NCBI GenBank assembly: GCA_963790085.1
Contig: CAWBNH010000013.1
Location: 124,001 to 188,000 of the forward strand
Origin: CAXMST01 sp963790085
GTDB taxonomy: Bacteria; Actinomycetota; Thermoleophilia; Solirubrobacterales; 70-9
DNA length: 64,000 nucleotides
Direction: 5' to 3'
Below the pieces are notes generated by a model. That model did not search any database. It was not told where the DNA came from and was given only the letters and a program-made list of their open reading frames with translations. Made by a program: the position numbers and the translations under genes. Shown here piece after piece: positions 1-7,305 of this stretch. Position 1 is the first letter of the stretch, and each line of letters opens with the position of its first letter.

Positions 1-1
1 C

Positions 2-52
2 TCGCTCCGAGCCCACGGGCTCACCCATCAACTGCTCGACGCCCCCGAGTGA
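2..52 (+). CDS. C-terminal tail of a gene entering from the left edge
   Basis: Frame 2 is open from the window edge to a TGA at 50-52 and reads SLRAHGLTHQLLDAPE. The stop lies 7 nt before the TTG start of the next gene, which would fit an operon. The fragment is too short to assign a family and could be a chance open frame. Confidence 0.25.
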   Translation, partial: SLRAHGLTHQLLDAPE

Positions 53-59
53 CGCTGCG

Positions 60-695
60 TTGGGCGAGCGGGAGCGAGAGCAGGAGGCGGCGTACGGTTG
101 CCCGGCCTGCGGCTCGCGGCTCTACGGATGGAGCGCGGCCAAGCACCCGGTCGACGGTACCCGGCTCGTACTGGACCACTGCGAATCCTGCGGTCTCGTC
201 GTCACCCGCGCCCCCGAACCGCCGGACGCCGCGGCGGAGCTGGCGGCGCTCGAGCGCCAGGGTGACCTGCTGACCGTCCCCAACCGCGAGAGCTTCCAGG
301 GAGGCATCGGTGGCGCCCAGTGGGCGGGCATGGAGGCCGAGCGGCGCCGTCTCCACCTCAGCCCGCGCGCCGCGAAGCTGTTGCTACGTAAGCAGGGCAT
401 CGAGCTGGTCGAGCACTCGACGCCGTTCAGCCGACGAAGCTACGCGCTGATGCTGCAGACGATGATCAACGCGTTCACGCTCAGGGACAACTTCCTCAGC
501 AACGCCCGGGCGGGGCGGCTGCCTCGTTCGAGCACCCGCGAGCGGCTCACCTACGCGCTCGACATGGTCGTCAGCTACGTGGTCGCGATCCCGCTGGCGA
601 TCGTCGCCGCGCCGACCGAGCTGCTCGGCTCGACCCTCGGGCGGGGCGGGATCATGAAGCTACGCACGGCGCCCACGGCGGCCTCGGCGGACTAA
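60..695 (+). CDS. zinc-ribbon protein resembling a methyltransferase without its SAM-binding core
   Basis: The 211-residue product opens with a zinc ribbon: CPAC at about residue 14 and CESC at about residue 42. A C-terminal part (about residues 95-150, LSPRAAKLLLRKQGIELV followed by a YALMLQTMINAFTLRDNF stretch) resembles the end of class I methyltransferases that carry such a ribbon. The glycine-rich SAM-binding segment expected between them is not visible. A hydrophobic stretch at about 170-190 (VVSYVVAIPLAIVAAPTELL) may be a membrane anchor. I chose the TTG at 60 because it follows the stop of the upstream frame, but the frame is open to the window edge, so a longer protein is possible. 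Function is not known; the methyltransferase relation is an inference from pattern. Confidence 0.6.
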   Translation: MGEREREQEAAYGCPACGSRLYGWSAAKHPVDGTRLVLDHCESCGLVVTRAPEPPDAAAELAALERQGDLLTVPNRESFQGGIGGAQWAGMEAERRRLHLSPRAAKLLLRKQGIELVEHSTPFSRRSYALMLQTMINAFTLRDNFLSNARAGRLPRSSTRERLTYALDMVVSYVVAIPLAIVAAPTELLGSTLGRGGIMKLRTAPTAASAD

Positions 696-779
696 GGCTG
701 AACCCTCGATCTGCCGATAGGCGGGATGCGACCCCGCCGCTGGTCGCGTGCACCCTGGACGTGCAGAGGACGAACCGAG

Positions 780-1106
780 ATGACATCCCCAGACAGCGGC
801 CACTCTCAGCCCGAACAGCCCGGTGGGTCGTTCCCGCCACCGCGCTCGAATCCACCGGCTCCTCCTGCCGGCGCCGGCTATGCGCCGGGCGGCTCACAGG
901 CCGACGACGCGCTGCGGCGGGCCCCGACCGTGGAGCAGGCGGAAGCGCTGGCGCGGGTCGCGGCGCTGGCGGCTCGCGAGAGGTCGGACGACAGCCCTTC
1001 GCGGGCGCTGGTCGCCACCGTCGTCGCCCTCGGCGTGCTGGTCGTCGCCCTGTTGCTGCTTGGGCTGATCGTCGCCACCGGGCCCGACCCCGGCGCCTCG
1101 CCCTGA
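780..1106 (+). CDS. small single-pass membrane protein, proline-rich N-terminus
   Basis: A 108-residue protein of unknown function. Residues 1-45 are rich in Pro, Gly and Ser, residues 45-72 look helical and alanine-rich, and residues 77-100 form one clear transmembrane helix (LVATVVALGVLVVALLLLGLIVA) close to the C-terminus, so most of the chain would lie on one side of the membrane with a short tail across it. The ATG at 780 is preferred over the upstream frame because the extra residues are basic and unstructured. It stands alone, with the next gene 52 nt downstream having its own promoter-like box. Confidence 0.6.
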   Translation: MTSPDSGHSQPEQPGGSFPPPRSNPPAPPAGAGYAPGGSQADDALRRAPTVEQAEALARVAALAARERSDDSPSRALVATVVALGVLVVALLLLGLIVATGPDPGASP

Positions 1107-1146
1107 CCGGCGGGCGCGGCAGCGCCGGCCGGACTGATTCGCCATC

Positions 1147-1152
1147 TATGCT
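1147..1152 (+). promoter_or_regulatory. -10 box TATGCT, leaderless arrangement
   Basis: TATGCT ends 6 nt before the ATG at 1159, so transcription would begin at or next to the start codon. No Shine-Dalgarno sequence fits in the gap. Confidence 0.55.
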
Positions 1153-1158
1153 TACCGC

Positions 1159-1431
1159 ATGGAAGCCGGTGGATTTGGTGGACTGTTCGGCGATCCGGAT
1201 GAGTTGCGTGAGCAGCTCGCGGGCATGGCCGAGCAGATGCAGGGGGCGCAACGCGTCGCCTGGGCGGACAACGCGATCCAGCTCGCGGTGACGATGACGG
1301 TGGCCGCAATCGGGCGGGTCGAGCTGAGCGGCACCAGCGATGAGCAGGCGATTCAGATTCGCGACGCGATCAGGATGATCTTTCCCGAGACGGTCACGCT
1401 CGTCAGCGAAGCGCGCCAGGGCCTGAGCTAG
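1159..1431 (+). CDS. small conserved-looking protein of unknown function
   Basis: A 90-residue soluble protein. The N-terminal half (DELREQLAGMAEQMQGA) looks helical, followed by a hydrophobic segment ending in IGRVELSGTSDEQAI and a helical tail around PETVTLVSEARQG. No catalytic motif is visible. The start is supported by the TATGCT box directly upstream. Its stop lies 5 nt before the end of the convergent YeeE-type gene, leaving no room for a separate terminator. I do not recognise the family. Confidence 0.6.
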   Translation: MEAGGFGGLFGDPDELREQLAGMAEQMQGAQRVAWADNAIQLAVTMTVAAIGRVELSGTSDEQAIQIRDAIRMIFPETVTLVSEARQGLS

Positions 1432-1436
1432 GCGAG

Positions 1437-2423
1437 CTACCAATCCGGCTCGGGCCGCTCGCGGCCACGGATCGCTGGTCGGTCGGCGAGCGCCCAACGC
1501 CAGGTGACCAGCACGCCGATCGCCATCATCGCCGTCGCGAGCATCGAGCCGAGCGAGAGCAGCGGGACGCCGGTCAGCCCGTTTCCGATGTTGCAGCCAT
1601 GAGCGATGCTGCCGCCGAAGCCCATCGCGAGGCCACCGATCGCCGCCCGTGACGCCCGGCGCCCGTCCGGGAGGCGCAACGGGCCGCGGACCGTCAGCGC
1701 TGCGCCGGCGACCGTGCCGATCGCGAGGAAGACCGCAAAGCTCGCGGTGCCGCCGTCGAAGATCGCGACGCGGGCGCTCTCGGCGGCGCCGACGAAGCCG
1801 AGCCCGTAGCCGTAGTCCGCCCACCCGGCAAGCACCCAGGTCAAGACGCCGATCAGCCCGAGGCCGATTCCGGCGCGCAGACCGACCGAGCCGCGGCGAA
1901 GCAGGAAGAGGAACAGGCCGGCGCCGAGCAGCAGGGCAAGCGGCACGAAGTCGATCCCGAACGCGGCATAGAGCGTCCGGTCGGCCGGGGCGTCAACCGC
2001 CTGATCGAGGTCTGCGAGCAGCCCGTCGAACGGGCCACGGATCAGGAGCTCGCCGATGACGAAGCCGCAGATCGCGATCGCGGTGGCGATCGAGCCGGCG
2101 CCGGACTTCCAGAGGATGCCGGCGATGCAGCCGCCGGCGAGCGCCATGCCGGCGCCGAACAGCAGGCCGCCGAGCAGCTGCGCCACCGGGAAGAGGCCGA
2201 TCGCCGGCAGCGCATCGACGTTGCTGAAGGGCTCGACGTCGGCGAGCACCAGCAGCGGCAGCAGCAGCAGCTGCAGGGCAACGGCGACCGCGAAGATCCG
2301 CAGGATCGTCCAATCGCCGCCGAACCCGGCCCGGCGGACACCGGCGTTGAAGCAGACCGTTTCGCGTGCGGTCCAGGCGCCGAATGCGCCGCCCGCCACC
2401 AGCCCGCCGATCGCCGCCTCCAT
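1437..2423 (-). CDS. YeeE/YedE family sulfur-compound transporter
   Basis: A 328-residue polytopic membrane protein with roughly nine hydrophobic segments. It has the internal symmetry of the YeeE/YedE family, in which each half carries a Gly-rich loop with a cysteine: here Cys99 in AGGCIAG and Cys277 in AHGCNIGNG, plus Cys24 near the N-terminus. Characterised members (TsuA) pass thiosulfate through conserved cysteines, so uptake of thiosulfate or a related sulfur species is the likely role. A GAGAAT box lies 7 nt upstream of the ATG. No TusA or rhodanese partner is encoded next door. The family is a firm call; the substrate is inferred. Confidence 0.85.
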   Translation of the reverse strand: MEAAIGGLVAGGAFGAWTARETVCFNAGVRRAGFGGDWTILRIFAVAVALQLLLLPLLVLADVEPFSNVDALPAIGLFPVAQLLGGLLFGAGMALAGGCIAGILWKSGAGSIATAIAICGFVIGELLIRGPFDGLLADLDQAVDAPADRTLYAAFGIDFVPLALLLGAGLFLFLLRRGSVGLRAGIGLGLIGVLTWVLAGWADYGYGLGFVGAAESARVAIFDGGTASFAVFLAIGTVAGAALTVRGPLRLPDGRRASRAAIGGLAMGFGGSIAHGCNIGNGLTGVPLLSLGSMLATAMMAIGVLVTWRWALADRPAIRGRERPEPDW

Positions 2424-2455
2424 CAGAGCGATTCTCGCAGGCTCGCCGGCACCGC

Positions 2456-3574
2456 TCAGCCGACCAACCCACGGCTACGTAGATCGGCGAGCGCCGCATC
2501 ACCGCGCTCGTCGACGCTCTGGCCCGCGACCCAGGCCGCAAGCTCCGGCAGCCCGGCCTCCAGGGAGACGGACGACTCGAAGCCGAGCGCCTCGCGAGCG
2601 GCGCCCGTATCCGCGTAGCAGTGGCGGACGTCGCCGGCGCGGAACTCGCCGGGCAGCTCGGGCTCCAGCCCCGGGCCGATCAGCTCGGACAGCGAGCGGG
2701 CGAGGTCGATGACCCGCAGACGCTCACCGGTCGCCACGTTGAAGCTGTGGCCCGGGGCACCGGGAGCGGCCATCGCCGCGCGGGTCGCGGCGACGACGTC
2801 GGAGACGTGAACGAGATCGCGGATCTGGCCGCCGTCCTCGAAGACGACCGGCGGCTTGCCCGCCAGCAGCCGGGCGGCGAAGATCGCGGCGACTCCGGTG
2901 TATGGATTGGAAAGCGCCTGGCGCGGGCCGTAGACGTTGAGATAGCGCAGCGCCGTCGCCTCGAACCCGTAGGCCTCCCCGAGCACCAGCGCCAGCTCCT
3001 CGGTGTCGCGCTTGCTGATCCCGTAGACGCTCGCCGGTCGCAGCGGGCGATCCTCGCGCACCGGCACCGGCTCGAGCTCGATGCCGCAACGCGGGCAGCG
3101 CGGCTCCCAGCGCCGCTCGCGGAGCTGGCTGACCGGTCTCAGGCCGGGGGTGAGCAGGCCGTGCTCGGCGCACTCGTAGGAGCCCTCGCCGTAGACGACC
3201 ATCGAGCTTGCAACGACCACCCGGCGAATCCGATCGCGGCGGGCGATCACCTGCTCGAGCAGCGTCGCCGTGCCGCCGCTGTTCGCGTCGATCGCCTTGC
3301 GGACGTTGACCATCGACTCGCCGTTGCCGACGATCCCACCGAGGTGGTAGATCCGGTCGCAGCCCTCCAGTGCCCGGGCCACGTCCTCCGCATTGCGGAG
3401 GTCACCGACGATCAGCTCCGCATCCCCCGGGAAGTGGTCGGGCGGCTCGCCCGAGGGGTGTGCCAGCGGGTCGAGGTTGTCGAGGGCGCGGACGCGCTCG
3501 CCGGCCTCGAGCAGGGCCTCGAGCAGGTGGCAGCCGATGAAACCGGCGCCCCCGGTTACGAGCACGCCGCTCAC
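2456..3574 (-). CDS. NAD-dependent sugar-nucleotide epimerase with a CPxC insert (dTDP-L-rhamnose 4-epimerase-like)
   Basis: An extended short-chain dehydrogenase of 372 residues. It has the Rossmann motif VTGGAGFIG (6-14), an SSMVVYG segment (123-129) and the catalytic pair Tyr184 and Lys188 in YGISK. An insert before the active site carries CPRC (160-163); this insertion is known from WbiB-type dTDP-L-rhamnose 4-epimerases, which is why I favour that reaction. The GTG start overlaps the stop of the upstream membrane glycosyltransferase gene (GTGA at 3571-3574), so the two are probably translated together and serve the same glycan. Generic UDP-sugar epimerase activity is the alternative. Confidence 0.75.
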   Translation of the reverse strand: MSGVLVTGGAGFIGCHLLEALLEAGERVRALDNLDPLAHPSGEPPDHFPGDAELIVGDLRNAEDVARALEGCDRIYHLGGIVGNGESMVNVRKAIDANSGGTATLLEQVIARRDRIRRVVVASSMVVYGEGSYECAEHGLLTPGLRPVSQLRERRWEPRCPRCGIELEPVPVREDRPLRPASVYGISKRDTEELALVLGEAYGFEATALRYLNVYGPRQALSNPYTGVAAIFAARLLAGKPPVVFEDGGQIRDLVHVSDVVAATRAAMAAPGAPGHSFNVATGERLRVIDLARSLSELIGPGLEPELPGEFRAGDVRHCYADTGAAREALGFESSVSLEAGLPELAAWVAGQSVDERGDAALADLRSRGLVG

Positions 3575-4890
3575 CAGATCGTGTCCACGGTGAGCTCGGT
3601 GAGGACCGCCTGGCAGGCGAGCAGGACGATCACCAACGACACCCGCCGACGGGGAACGAACGCGGCCGCCGCAAGGCAGGCGAGCGGCGCCAGGAAGAGC
3701 CAGATCCGCTCGGTCTCCGCCTTCGAGAAGCCGAGCAGCGCCGCGATGCAGACGACGACTGCCAGCGAGACCGCGATCGGACTGCCGATCCCGAGCGAGC
3801 GCGCCGCATACCAGCTGATCGGCAGCCCGAGGGCGACGAAGAAGGCGACCGGCGAGCCGAGGACCCAGAAGGCCCAGGGCCGCGCATTGGAGATCCCGAG
3901 CTCGTAGGCCTCGCTCGCCGAGCTGAGCACGCCGATCGGGTCATAGCCGCTGATCGCATGGAGCGAACCGTAGAAGGCTGCGAGCGCGACCGCCGAGCCG
4001 CCGGCGATCCAGACGGCCGTGCGGAGGCCCTCCCGCTGCGCGACGAGCACGGTCGCGAAGGCACCGATCGCCAGCAGCGCCCAGGAGAAGAAGGAGGCGA
4101 CTGCGAGCACCACCATGCCGCCGATCCGCGTCGCGGCTCCACCGGCAACCAGCAGCAGCGCCGCCGCGACCCCCAGGGTCGCGAACAGAGCATCGGCTGA
4201 GGCGACCCCGTAGAGCATCGCCGCGGGCGAGAAGGCGAGCATCAGTGCCGCCGCCCGGGCGCGACCCTCGCCGAGCTCGAGGCGCCGGGCGGCGACGTAG
4301 GTGAGGGGCACGGAGGCGATCCCGGCGACGATCACCAGCGCGGCGAACCCACGCGGTCCACCGATCCCGAGGGCGTCGATCAGGAGCAGCATGCCGGGCG
4401 GATGGGCCGAGGGATGGATCGGGAGCGAGGGCGCGATCTCCGCGAACCGATCGAGGAAGTCGCGCAGCCCGAGGTCGAACGCCGGCAGCGCCGGCAGGTA
4501 CTCGTTCGCGGCCTCCGGATCGGCACCGAAGACCGAGTACCAGGACTCGGTGCCGCCGCGAGAGGCGGCGAGCGCGAGCCGGGCCAGCAGGCCAAGCGCG
4601 GCCGCGGAGGCGAGGAAGAGCCCGGTGCCGCCGAAACCACGGGCGAGCGGGATCGCGGCGGCCACGCAGACGCCGAGCAGCGCGATCCATGCGACCGCGG
4701 CGGCGTCCAGCCGCGGCATCCAGGTGGCGAAGAAGGGCGGCAGCGGGACACCGAGGCGGGCCCCCGCAGCGTCACCGATCAGGCCCCAGGCGACGGTTGC
4801 GAGCGCGACTGCGGTGAGCACGCCCGCAAGCCGCTCCCCGCCGGGGCGGGCCGGGCTCGGCTCGATCGGGCTGTCGGCAGCCGCCGTCAC
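3571..4890 (-). CDS. polytopic membrane protein, probable polyprenyl-phosphate-sugar glycosyltransferase
   Basis: A 439-residue protein with about ten to twelve hydrophobic helices and a large non-membrane loop after the second or third helix (about residues 120-165, ending IHPSAHPPGMLLL). A loop with a His-Pro-rich motif followed by paired helices is typical of GT-C fold enzymes (GT39/GT87-like), which take a sugar from a lipid phosphate carrier. The GTG start at 4890 is followed by a 27-residue hydrophilic cytoplasmic segment. The gene is divergent from the GT2 gene at 4962, 71 nt away, and is translationally coupled to the downstream epimerase. The family call rests on topology; no acceptor can be named. 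Confidence 0.65.
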   Translation of the reverse strand: MTAAADSPIEPSPARPGGERLAGVLTAVALATVAWGLIGDAAGARLGVPLPPFFATWMPRLDAAAVAWIALLGVCVAAAIPLARGFGGTGLFLASAAALGLLARLALAASRGGTESWYSVFGADPEAANEYLPALPAFDLGLRDFLDRFAEIAPSLPIHPSAHPPGMLLLIDALGIGGPRGFAALVIVAGIASVPLTYVAARRLELGEGRARAAALMLAFSPAAMLYGVASADALFATLGVAAALLLVAGGAATRIGGMVVLAVASFFSWALLAIGAFATVLVAQREGLRTAVWIAGGSAVALAAFYGSLHAISGYDPIGVLSSASEAYELGISNARPWAFWVLGSPVAFFVALGLPISWYAARSLGIGSPIAVSLAVVVCIAALLGFSKAETERIWLFLAPLACLAAAAFVPRRRVSLVIVLLACQAVLTELTVDTIW

Positions 4891-4948
4891 CGCTCGCAGA
4901 CAACCACATCCCGGTCCGGCGTTTCCGGTTCCGTAAGGTCGAGGTGGG

Positions 4949-4954
4949 TAGGTT
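4949..4954 (+). promoter_or_regulatory. -10 box TAGGTT, leaderless arrangement
   Basis: TAGGTT ends 7 nt before the ATG at 4962 and would make the head of the five-gene unit a leaderless transcript. A second TAAGGT lies at 4933-4938. Confidence 0.5.
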
Positions 4955-4961
4955 GCGCGGG

Positions 4962-5606
4962 ATGAGATGCGAGGTGATCCTCCCGGTTCTGAACGAGGCG
5001 GCCGCGCTGCCGGGCGTCCTGGCGGCGATGCCCCGCGGCTATGAGCCGATCGTCGTCGACAACGGCTCCGAGGACGGGTCGGCCGAGATCGCCGGCCGGC
5101 TCGGCGCCAGGGTGATCGACGAGCCCCGGCGCGGCTTCGGCGCAGCCTGCTTCGCCGGGCTCTCCTCGGCCACTGCCGAGGTGGTCTGCTTCATGGACTG
5201 CGACGGGTCGCTCGATCCGGTCGAGCTCGATCGCGTCGCCGGGCCGGTGCTCGCCGCCGAGCGGGAGCTGATGCTGGGCGCGCGGCGGCCCGACCCCGGA
5301 GCTTGGCCGCTACACGCCAGACTCGCGAACCGAGCGCTTGCGCGTCGCGTGCGCTCCCGGACCGGGATCGCCCTGACCGACATCGGCCCGATGCGGGCCG
5401 CGCGCCGGCGGGACCTGCTCGAGCTCGGGATCCGCGATCGACGCTTCGGGTGGCCGCTGGAGATGGTGCTTCGGGCGGCTGAGGCCGGCTGGCGGGTTGC
5501 AGAGATCGAGGTCTCCTACCGCCGACGGCAGGGCCGCTCGAAGGTGACGGGCACGGTGCGCGGAACCCTCCGCGCCGCGCGGGACATGTCGAAGGCGATG
5601 CGATGA
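4962..5606 (+). CDS. family 2 glycosyltransferase (GtrB/DPM1-like catalytic domain)
   Basis: A 214-residue GT-A fold enzyme. The N-terminus reads VILPVLNEAAALPGVL, followed by IVVDNGSEDGSAEIA and the metal-binding FMDCDGSLDP at about 80. A downstream acceptor region carries TDIGPMRAARR and the FGWPLEM motif, then SYRRRQGRSKVTGT, which is typical of dolichyl/polyprenyl-phosphate sugar synthases. There is no C-terminal membrane domain. The ATG at 4962 is preferred over a start 18 nt upstream because it directly precedes the GT2 fold and has a -10 box at the leaderless distance. The stop overlaps the next start (ATGA), heading a coupled run of five genes. Confidence 0.85.
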   Translation: MRCEVILPVLNEAAALPGVLAAMPRGYEPIVVDNGSEDGSAEIAGRLGARVIDEPRRGFGAACFAGLSSATAEVVCFMDCDGSLDPVELDRVAGPVLAAERELMLGARRPDPGAWPLHARLANRALARRVRSRTGIALTDIGPMRAARRRDLLELGIRDRRFGWPLEMVLRAAEAGWRVAEIEVSYRRRQGRSKVTGTVRGTLRAARDMSKAMR

Positions 5607-6274
5607 GCCCCGGCCTGCGGCCGGACGGCATCACCCTGCTGGTCCTCGCCAAGGAGCCGCTCCCGGGCAGGGCCAAGACCCGGCTCGCCCCGGCGCTCGG
5701 CGCGGCCGGGGCGGCGCGGCTCGCTGAGGCCGCCCTCGCCGACACCCTGCTGGCAGTCGCGAAGGCGGCGCGGATCGGTGGCAACCGGACGCTGCTCGCG
5801 CTAGACGGCGGCCCGGGCGACTGGATCCCGCCGGGCTTCGACGTCGTTGGCCAGCGCGGGGACGGCCTGGCCGAGCGCCTGACGGCGGCGTTCGAGGACG
5901 CGGGCGGGCCCGCGCTGCTGGTTGGAATGGACACCCCGCAGGTCACCGCCGCGACGCTGAGCGCCGCCTGCAGTCGGCTCTGCGAACCGGGGACGGACGC
6001 GGTGATCGGGCTGGCTGAGGACGGCGGATGGTGGGCGCTCGGCATGCGCGACCCGCACCCCCTCGCGTTCCTCGGGGTCCCGATGAGCGAGGCCCATACC
6101 GGCGCCGCGCAGCTCGACTCGCTCGACTCGCTCGGGCTGACGACGCGCAGGCTAGAGCCGATGAGGGACGTCGACACGATCGAGGACGCGATTGCGGTCG
6201 CCGCGGAGATCCCCGGCTCGGGGTTCGCGGCGGCGCTGACGGAGCTCACCGCCGGATCGCCGGTGGATCGATGA
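5603..6274 (+). CDS. CofC-like nucleotidyl/glycosyl transferase (DUF2064, TIGR04282 type)
   Basis: A 223-residue protein. The nucleotide-binding signature is LVLAKEPLPGRAKTRLAPALG at about residues 12-32; MDTPQV (about 112) is the acidic metal site, and DGGWWALGMRDP (about 140) is the family's hallmark. Families of this type are often found next to a GT2 enzyme, as here, and have been annotated as transferase 1 or as an arsenosugar-type glycosyltransferase; the actual reaction is not established. It overlaps both neighbours by ATGA, so strict co-translation with the GT2 enzyme and the following lipoprotein is expected. Confidence 0.8.
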   Translation: MSPGLRPDGITLLVLAKEPLPGRAKTRLAPALGAAGAARLAEAALADTLLAVAKAARIGGNRTLLALDGGPGDWIPPGFDVVGQRGDGLAERLTAAFEDAGGPALLVGMDTPQVTAATLSAACSRLCEPGTDAVIGLAEDGGWWALGMRDPHPLAFLGVPMSEAHTGAAQLDSLDSLGLTTRRLEPMRDVDTIEDAIAVAAEIPGSGFAAALTELTAGSPVDR

Positions 6275-7305
6275 GCGGGCGGTCGCGCGGGTACGGGCGG
6301 GCTGCCGCCCTGACGACAGCGACAGCGATCCTGATCGCAGCCTGTGGATCGGACCCCGCGTTCCCGCCGCCGGCCGAGCCCGGAGTCGCCCCCGTGCCCA
6401 CCGCGGAGCCGGTCGGCAGGGTGATCGCGCTGCCCGGGGGTGGCGAGGCCGAGGGCGTCGTCGCGGACCCCGTGACCGGGCTGGCAGCGGTCGGCACCCG
6501 CGACCCCGACGCCCTCTTCCTGGTCGCCGAGCCGCTCTCGCCGAGGCCCGCCGTTCGCCGGATCGGGGTACCGGAGAGCGTCCGGCACCTGCAGCTCGCG
6601 ATGCCCGGCGGCCCGGTGCTCGGTACCGCTGAGCGCAGCGACGACCTGCTCGAGGTGGCGCTGCCATCGGGTCGCGTGCGGACGACGCCGGTCGGCGACT
6701 TCCCGCACGACGCGGCGGCCGCGGCCGGGAGGATCTTCGTCGCCGACGAGGGCGCCGACACGATCTCGGTGGTCGAGGGCGGGGTGGTGGTCGACACGCT
6801 GCCGGCGCCAGAGCAGCCGGGGGGAATCGCCGTCGCCGGCGAAAGCGTCGGCGCGATCGCCGTCGCCGAGCGGACGCTGGCGACCTACGACGCGCGGACG
6901 CTGGAGAGCACCGGGGAGGTCGGGGCCGGCGTCGGGCCGACCCACATAGTCGCCTCCGATGACGGGCGCTTCTACGTCGCCGACACCCAGGGCGACGCGA
7001 TTCTGGTCTTCGAGGCCGGACCCGAGCCGCGGCTCCTCGACCGGGCGAACCTGCCCGGTGGGCCCTACGGGCTCGCGATCGACACCGCCGGTGGGCGCCT
7101 CTGGGTGACGCAGCCCGAGCGCAACCGGGTGGTCGAGCTCGAGTTGACCGATCTCGCACCGAAGCGCCTGAGGAGCTTCCCCACGGTCCAGCAACCGAAC
7201 AGCGTCGCCGTCGATCCGGGCACCGGCTACGTCTACATCGCCGGTCGCAGCGGCGGCGAGTTGCAGGCCTTCGATCCGAACCCGGGGCAGGCCGGGGGCA
7301 GCTGA
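6271..7305 (+). CDS. lipoprotein with YncE-like beta-propeller
   Basis: A 344-residue exported protein. The N-terminus has Arg residues, a hydrophobic core and the lipobox LIAACGSD (Cys about residue 26), so it should be a lipid-anchored extracytoplasmic protein. The rest is a series of roughly 45-residue blades such as AVGTRDPDALFLVAE, FVADEGADTISVVE, YVADTQGDAILVFE and YIAGRSGGELQAFD, the pattern of YncE/NHL propellers. The role is probably binding or scaffolding. Its start overlaps the stop of the CofC-like gene, and its stop overlaps the start of the molybdopterin gene (TGATG at 7303-7307), which suggests that the propeller works with that redox protein outside the membrane. Confidence 0.8.
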   Translation: MSGRSRGYGRAAALTTATAILIAACGSDPAFPPPAEPGVAPVPTAEPVGRVIALPGGGEAEGVVADPVTGLAAVGTRDPDALFLVAEPLSPRPAVRRIGVPESVRHLQLAMPGGPVLGTAERSDDLLEVALPSGRVRTTPVGDFPHDAAAAAGRIFVADEGADTISVVEGGVVVDTLPAPEQPGGIAVAGESVGAIAVAERTLATYDARTLESTGEVGAGVGPTHIVASDDGRFYVADTQGDAILVFEAGPEPRLLDRANLPGGPYGLAIDTAGGRLWVTQPERNRVVELELTDLAPKRLRSFPTVQQPNSVAVDPGTGYVYIAGRSGGELQAFDPNPGQAGGS

